From a virus: 64,000 bases of DNA. The DNA lies in the IMG/VR virus record IMGVR_UViG_3300025012_000042, positions 1-64,000 of that record; one strand, 5' to 3'. Both the position numbers and the translations under genes were made by a program. Shown here piece by piece: positions 60,140 to 64,000 of this stretch (the first letter of the stretch is position 1; the number at the start of each line of letters is the position of its first letter). The notes below the pieces were generated by a model. That model did not search any database. It was not told the DNA's origin and saw only the letters and a program-made list of their open reading frames with translations.

Positions 60140-60730
60140 ATGAAAAAAACAAAAGGAAAACTAATTCCCAAACTAAGCAAAAAACTATTATTTTCGCTTT
60201 TATTATTAACTTTATTGTCAATACCTCATCCTGCCTCAGCTAAAGGAGAATTGACCACAGAAGAAGCAAAAAGCATTTTAAACATTATTATTAATAAAAC
60301 TTATATATTGCTTACTTCTTCCTCTAATTATATCTATCCAGTAGATGGAATAATCTCAAGTCCTTATGGCACAAGAGAGTCTTCATTAGATGGATTTCAT
60401 TATGGAATTGATATTGCGGTAGTAGAAAATACCCCTGTTCATGCTTCAAATTTTGGCATAGTAATTAAAGCAGAATTTAATGAAATGATTGGAAATGTTG
60501 TGTATATCAATCATTCTGATGGAAAACAGACTGTGTACGCTCACAACAATAAATTATTAGTCAATGTTGGAGATAAAGTAAATCAAAATGATGTAATTGC
60601 TTTTTCTGGAAATACAGGATTACTGTCCAGAGGACCACATGTACATTTTGAAATTCGTACTAATAATGGAACTAATTCATTAAATCCAATGAATTATTTA
60701 CCTGCAAAACAAAATAAACCCCTCAAATGA
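60140..60730 (+). CDS. Secreted M23 peptidase (T4SS-associated)
   Basis: 196 residues. Signal peptide: KKTKGKLIPKLSKK then hydrophobic LLFSLLLLTLLSIPHPASA. M23/LytM core: FHYGIDIA near 87 (His and Asp zinc ligands) and GPHVHFEIR near 165 (HxH). Opens peptidoglycan locally for a secretion channel; directly upstream of T4SS genes. Confidence 0.85.
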   Translation: MKKTKGKLIPKLSKKLLFSLLLLTLLSIPHPASAKGELTTEEAKSILNIIINKTYILLTSSSNYIYPVDGIISSPYGTRESSLDGFHYGIDIAVVENTPVHASNFGIVIKAEFNEMIGNVVYINHSDGKQTVYAHNNKLLVNVGDKVNQNDVIAFSGNTGLLSRGPHVHFEIRTNNGTNSLNPMNYLPAKQNKPLK

Positions 60731-60734
60731 GGGG
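60719..60734 (+). terminator. Hairpin at the M23 stop codon
   Basis: CCCCTC AAAT GAGGGG, perfect six-base stem overlapping the TGA; no T-run follows. An inverted repeat ATGGAGCATA/TATGCTCCAT (60740-60749, 60803-60812) lies beyond it. Confidence 0.45.
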
Positions 60735-60756
60735 ATGAAATGGAGCATATGATTAA

Positions 60757-60858
60757 TTATTGAACTAATTTTCCTAATTGCTGTACTATATCAACTAATT
60801 CGTATGCTCCATATCCCATTAATCCTACTCCAATTACTGTTCCAAATATTAAAAACAT
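60757..60858 (-). CDS. Leftward miniprotein (33 aa), single hydrophobic segment
   Basis: On the minus strand, ribosome site AAAGGAGTG and ATG at 60856-60858, stop at 60757-60759. MFLIFGTVIGVGLMGYGAYELV is a membrane helix, followed by VQQLGKLVQ. Convergent with the M23 gene. Possible toxin-like or regulatory membrane peptide; low evidence beyond the ribosome site. Confidence 0.5.
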   Translation of the reverse strand: MFLIFGTVIGVGLMGYGAYELVDIVQQLGKLVQ

Positions 60859-61103
60859 AAATTTTCACTCCTTTAAATCATATTTTAATGACTATATTGT
60901 TACCAAACTATATGTCGAATATACATGAATTAATGTAAATTTTAAGACAAGAACCCTATATTAACCCCCTATGTTAAGTATAGTACACTCTAAATCCTAC
61001 AGCCCTTTAATACCAATGGTCTTAGAATTGAAAATGTGGGGTCTTCTTATATAAGGAGGCAAGATTTGCCGACTGTTTTAAATTTCAAAGGAGGTTGTTT
61101 ACA
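60859..61103. other. Non-coding leader of the conjugation genes
   Basis: No reading frame. Contains an imperfect inverted repeat CTATATTAAC (60956-60965) and GTTAAGTATAG (60973-60983), a plausible regulator site. No clear promoter or oriT signature recognised. Confidence 0.4.
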
Positions 61104-61355
61104 TTGAATGAATTTTTAAGTTGGTCAACAAAGATTTGTTTGGCTATGACTGCTCTTGGTGGAGGATTGGCTATGCTCATGATAGTATGGTCTGGGATTA
61201 TGGATATAATTGGAAATGGGCAATGGAAGGCACAAGCCAAGGAATTAAAGGAATCGGTAATTAGAGGATGTATTACTATAATCGTTGGGCCTTGGGTTAT
61301 AAAAATTCTTTGGACTATACTCAAAGGAATTTTTCCAACACTTCCTACATTTTAA
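61104..61355 (+). CDS. Small two-helix membrane protein (VirB2-like pilin candidate)
   Basis: TTG start nine bases after GGAGG; 83 residues. Hydrophobic segments ICLAMTALGGGLAMLMIVWSG and GCITIIVGPWVIKILWTIL around a polar loop fit the VirB2/TrbC-type small subunits that lie just before VirB6 genes. Family assignment from position and topology. Confidence 0.55.
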   Translation: MNEFLSWSTKICLAMTALGGGLAMLMIVWSGIMDIIGNGQWKAQAKELKESVIRGCITIIVGPWVIKILWTILKGIFPTLPTF

Positions 61356-61384
61356 TTATTGCAATTCTAAAGGGGATGATCATA

Positions 61385-62419
61385 ATGCTTACAGTTGGAG
61401 AAGTTGGAGACGCAATTATTGATTTATTTATTAAACCACCATCTCCTGAAACTGTTGATAAAGTAAATGGGGCATTATTTGATGTCCCTACTCCAGAAAC
61501 GATAGAGAGTGTCAATAATGTTTTATTTAATGCGCCTACACCACATGATATTTCTACGGTTAATGGGAGATTAGAACATTTTATTACTGATTCATTAGTA
61601 CAAAACTTTGCACAATTATTTCTTCATACACCTAATGTACTATTAGAAAATCCAACAATATTAGTTTTACACTCATTCTTTTTAAAAATAATTATTGCTT
61701 TTTCATTCGCAGGAATAGTATATTTTGGAATTATGCAAGTCATGAACAAAAGTAGTAAATATCAGACAAATGAATATATTGTAAAAATAGCTCAATCGAT
61801 GGTAATTATAAATATAGTAATTATAGCACTACCAACACTAATAGAAACAACAAACAAATTAACTATAGCAATTCTTTCAATAGGTGGAACAGAAGCAGAG
61901 ATGATAAAGGCTCTAACTCCTCAGTACGGTTTAGGCTTAATCATATTCACACTAATATTTGCTTTAATACTAATCAATCTAATATGGTATTACTTTATGA
62001 GAATGATTTCTATTATGTTTTTAGTTGCTACAGCACCCATATTCTTTTTTCTATGGTTATTTCCTAAACATCAAAATATGAGACAAATATGGATTGATGA
62101 GCTATTGGATAACTTACAAGCACCTATTATTCATGCGATTATTATGGTCATTTGGTTAGGTTTTGAGTCATCTATTTCAAAATCAAATCACGGAGGACTT
62201 TATCACATTATGCTTTGTATAGCAGCAGGTTCATTTATGATTCAAGCACCTAGTTATGTGCAACAATGGATTAGTTATGGACACCAAGCACCTACTCCTA
62301 TTCAAATGTTCAAAGAAATTAAGTATGGATTAAGTCCTAGAAAACTTATCGGTTATGGAGGATTTGGAAGAATGGGAGGAAACATGTTTAGAGGAAGAGG
62401 AACTACAAGAAGGAGGTAA
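61385..62419 (+). CDS. VirB6/TrbL-like T4SS membrane protein
   Basis: 344 residues, about six transmembrane segments after an N-terminal soluble stretch with three copies of a short repeat (PPSPETVDKVNGALF, PTPETIESVNNVLF, PTPHDISTVNGRL). C-terminus RGRGTTRRR is basic. Forms part of the conjugation channel. Confidence 0.75.
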   Translation: MLTVGEVGDAIIDLFIKPPSPETVDKVNGALFDVPTPETIESVNNVLFNAPTPHDISTVNGRLEHFITDSLVQNFAQLFLHTPNVLLENPTILVLHSFFLKIIIAFSFAGIVYFGIMQVMNKSSKYQTNEYIVKIAQSMVIINIVIIALPTLIETTNKLTIAILSIGGTEAEMIKALTPQYGLGLIIFTLIFALILINLIWYYFMRMISIMFLVATAPIFFFLWLFPKHQNMRQIWIDELLDNLQAPIIHAIIMVIWLGFESSISKSNHGGLYHIMLCIAAGSFMIQAPSYVQQWISYGHQAPTPIQMFKEIKYGLSPRKLIGYGGFGRMGGNMFRGRGTTRRR

Positions 62420-62423
62420 TTTA

Positions 62424-62771
62424 ATGTTTAATAATGAGATGTTTGAAACTAATCAAATCATTGAAATGAAGGATGAAATATTCTATGGACTTACAGGCAA
62501 ACAAACAATTTATTTAATATCTGGGATAGTTTTAAGTTTATCTATATTTAATACTGCATTACCTATTATTGCAAAACTATTCATTCTACCAAATATCGGT
62601 ATTCCTACTGCAATTCTAGTTAAAACTGATATTGATCAAGGAATAGTTTCTTTCTTCAAATTTAAGTGGAGAGGGGTGACAAAACAAAATGTTACAATAC
62701 AATCTTTACCCAAAAGCAAATTATCTTTTAGCAACAAAAGAAGAACAAACACTACTCCGATCCAAGTTTAA
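62424..62771 (+). CDS. PrgI-family T4SS protein
   Basis: 115 residues, AAGGAGGTAATTTA then ATG. Two transmembrane segments near 30-70 and a basic C-terminal part, typical of PrgI proteins encoded between VirB6 and VirB4 in Gram-positive conjugation operons. Its 3' end overlaps the VirB4 start by 83 bases. Confidence 0.75.
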   Translation: MFNNEMFETNQIIEMKDEIFYGLTGKQTIYLISGIVLSLSIFNTALPIIAKLFILPNIGIPTAILVKTDIDQGIVSFFKFKWRGVTKQNVTIQSLPKSKLSFSNKRRTNTTPIQV

Positions 62772-64000
62772 ATATCTATTAAATTCTCTAAATGAACCGT
62801 CTAGAATCATTTGTAGAACTGACTCAAATAAATTGAATAAAGACACACAAATCAATGAATCAATTTATCATTTAATAACTAATGCTGATATTTATGAGAA
62901 TTTAAGTAATTCTGGAATAGATTATACTCAAAATAAATGTCCTACATCAAATATTCAAGTAAAAGAACATCGAAAATATATTGCTATTACTGAAAACAAT
63001 GAAAAATATTTTGCTAAATCAATCAAGGTTATCCAATTTCCACAAATGCTTTCTACTGGATTCATAAACAACTTAATGATTTCTGACACTGAAATTGCCC
63101 TTACAATCTTTCCATTGCCACAAGAAGAGGCTGTGAAGACAGTAAAAAAGAGAATTGATACTAATGAAGCAAATGTAAATTGGAAGGTCGTAAAGAACCC
63201 TAATCAAGAGTTTTATGTAGAAGATGAAATTGTACTAAAACTTCAAAAGACTATGGTTGATCTTATGGGTAATGAAGAAAAACTTTGTATGGTTGGATTA
63301 TATATCTTAATTAAAGGACAAACACTTGAACAATTGGAAACAAAAGCAAAACAAATATCAATGCTTTTGGATGGAATGCAAATTAGGTTTAAATTCGCTA
63401 ATTATGAACATTTTAATTGTTTTAAGAATTTTAGAGCATATAAAGAAATTGATTATGTAAATGAGTTAAAAGTATTTTTGACAAGTGTAATTAGTAATTT
63501 TTATCCATTTGTTAGATATGTATCAGGGGATGGAGTTATTATCGGATATGATTATCAAAATTATCAATTGATTAAAATTAATTTTTCAGAACTCTTCAAT
63601 CTGTCATGGTTTATTTTCGGAATTTCAGGAAGTGGAAAGTCATTTGCTGTAAAGAGCATTGTAAAGAAAATATCTAGTCATAAGAAGATTTATATTCTTG
63701 ATATTACTGGTGAATATGCCAAACTAAAATCAAAGAATATTATCATAATATCTAAAGATTTTGAGAAATTTCTATTATACACTGATTTTAAAGATTGCAT
63801 GATTATAATTGATGAAGCATGGGATATTTTAAAAACTGATAAAGTTATTAAAAGAGTAGTAGCAATAGCGAAAGGATATAGAAAGAGGGGAGTAGGTGTT
63901 TTAGTCTGCACTCAAAACATTGCTGATACAAGTAAAGAGGATATTGAATTAATTATTAAAAACTGTGCTAATACTTTAATTCTTCATTTGACTTCACTAG
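62689..64000 (+). CDS. virB4: VirB4-type conjugation ATPase (partial, cut by window end)
   Basis: Open from the ATG at 62689 (site GAGAGGGG) to the last base; the stop is outside the window. Walker A FGISGSGKS near residue 310, Walker B MIIIDEAWDIL near 370 and VLVCTQN near 403. Powers T4SS assembly and DNA transfer. No stop codon seen in this frame. Confidence 0.85.
   Translation, partial: MLQYNLYPKANYLLATKEEQTLLRSKFKYLLNSLNEPSRIICRTDSNKLNKDTQINESIYHLITNADIYENLSNSGIDYTQNKCPTSNIQVKEHRKYIAITENNEKYFAKSIKVIQFPQMLSTGFINNLMISDTEIALTIFPLPQEEAVKTVKKRIDTNEANVNWKVVKNPNQEFYVEDEIVLKLQKTMVDLMGNEEKLCMVGLYILIKGQTLEQLETKAKQISMLLDGMQIRFKFANYEHFNCFKNFRAYKEIDYVNELKVFLTSVISNFYPFVRYVSGDGVIIGYDYQNYQLIKINFSELFNLSWFIFGISGSGKSFAVKSIVKKISSHKKIYILDITGEYAKLKSKNIIIISKDFEKFLLYTDFKDCMIIIDEAWDILKTDKVIKRVVAIAKGYRKRGVGVLVCTQNIADTSKEDIELIIKNCANTLILHLTSL

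Noticed and set aside
60900-61090. oriT of the conjugation system
   Set aside because: An inverted repeat is present, but no recognisable nic-site consensus and no relaxase gene in the window to judge by.
1-64000. CRISPR array
   Set aside because: No series of identical direct repeats with regular spacers was seen; the Cas4-like gene is in a replication block and needs no array.
1-64000. tRNA or rRNA genes
   Set aside because: No cloverleaf-like segment or rRNA signature was noticed; cannot be excluded without a tRNA scan.

Overview
The window is AT-rich DNA (about 70% A+T by eye) with strong AGGAGG-type ribosome binding sites, many TTG and GTG starts, lipoprotein and M23 genes and Gram-positive style type IV secretion genes. 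It most likely comes from a large extrachromosomal element of a low-GC Bacillota (Bacilli-like) host. No ribosomal or tRNA genes and no other chromosomal markers are visible. Phage-like replication genes and plasmid partition and conjugation genes sit on one molecule, so it looks like a jumbo conjugative plasmid or a phage/plasmid hybrid.

Layout. Bases 1-10,362: a dense same-strand run of about 30 small genes, mostly unrecognised, many Cys-rich, with three lipoproteins and one GNAT-like protein. 10,372-15,672: an adenine-type DNA methyltransferase and a large SF2-type helicase, followed by a Zn-ribbon/PD-(D/E)XK homing-type nuclease whose C-terminus repeats the helicase C-terminus. 15,688-27,109: a second run of about 30 small genes, including SH3/KOW-like and coiled-coil proteins. 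27,110-38,132: the replication block. It starts with a structured leader whose hairpin covers a ribosome binding site, then an SSB-like protein, a RecA-fold (Sak4-like) ATPase, a DnaB-like helicase, a DnaG-like primase, a Cas4/RecB-like nuclease, an HNH-AP2 homing endonuclease and a DnaE-type DNA polymerase III alpha. 38,154-53,249: nucleotide metabolism mixed with small genes: a B12-dependent (class II) ribonucleotide reductase, a MazG-like pyrophosphohydrolase, a frameshifted dCMP deaminase, a TnpB-like RuvC nuclease, an RlmN/Cfr-like radical SAM protein, ThyX, a dNMP kinase and a nucleoside deoxyribosyltransferase-like protein. 53,341-54,946: a second copy of the homing-type nuclease family with its own promoter.

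From 54,922 the organisation becomes plasmid-like. There is a leftward winged-helix replication initiator with DnaA boxes and two predicted short RNAs antisense to its leader, a KfrA-like coiled-coil protein with TGTATACA operators, and a ParM/ParR partition locus flanked by repeats. After a few small genes come the first genes of a conjugation (type IV secretion) operon: an M23 peptidase, a VirB2-like small membrane protein, VirB6/TrbL, PrgI and VirB4, the last cut by the window end.

How it works together (inference): the rep/par module maintains the element. The replication block and nucleotide genes would let it copy a large AT-rich genome with its own helicase, primase, polymerase, deoxynucleotide supply and dTMP synthesis. 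The T4SS would move it between cells. The methyltransferase/helicase pair, nucleases and small genes would handle host defences and host takeover.

The most unusual signal is translational. At least nine, probably ten, clear small reading frames have a strong Shine-Dalgarno but only an ATA, ATT or ATC codon at the right distance, with any in-frame GTG lying inside the Shine-Dalgarno itself.
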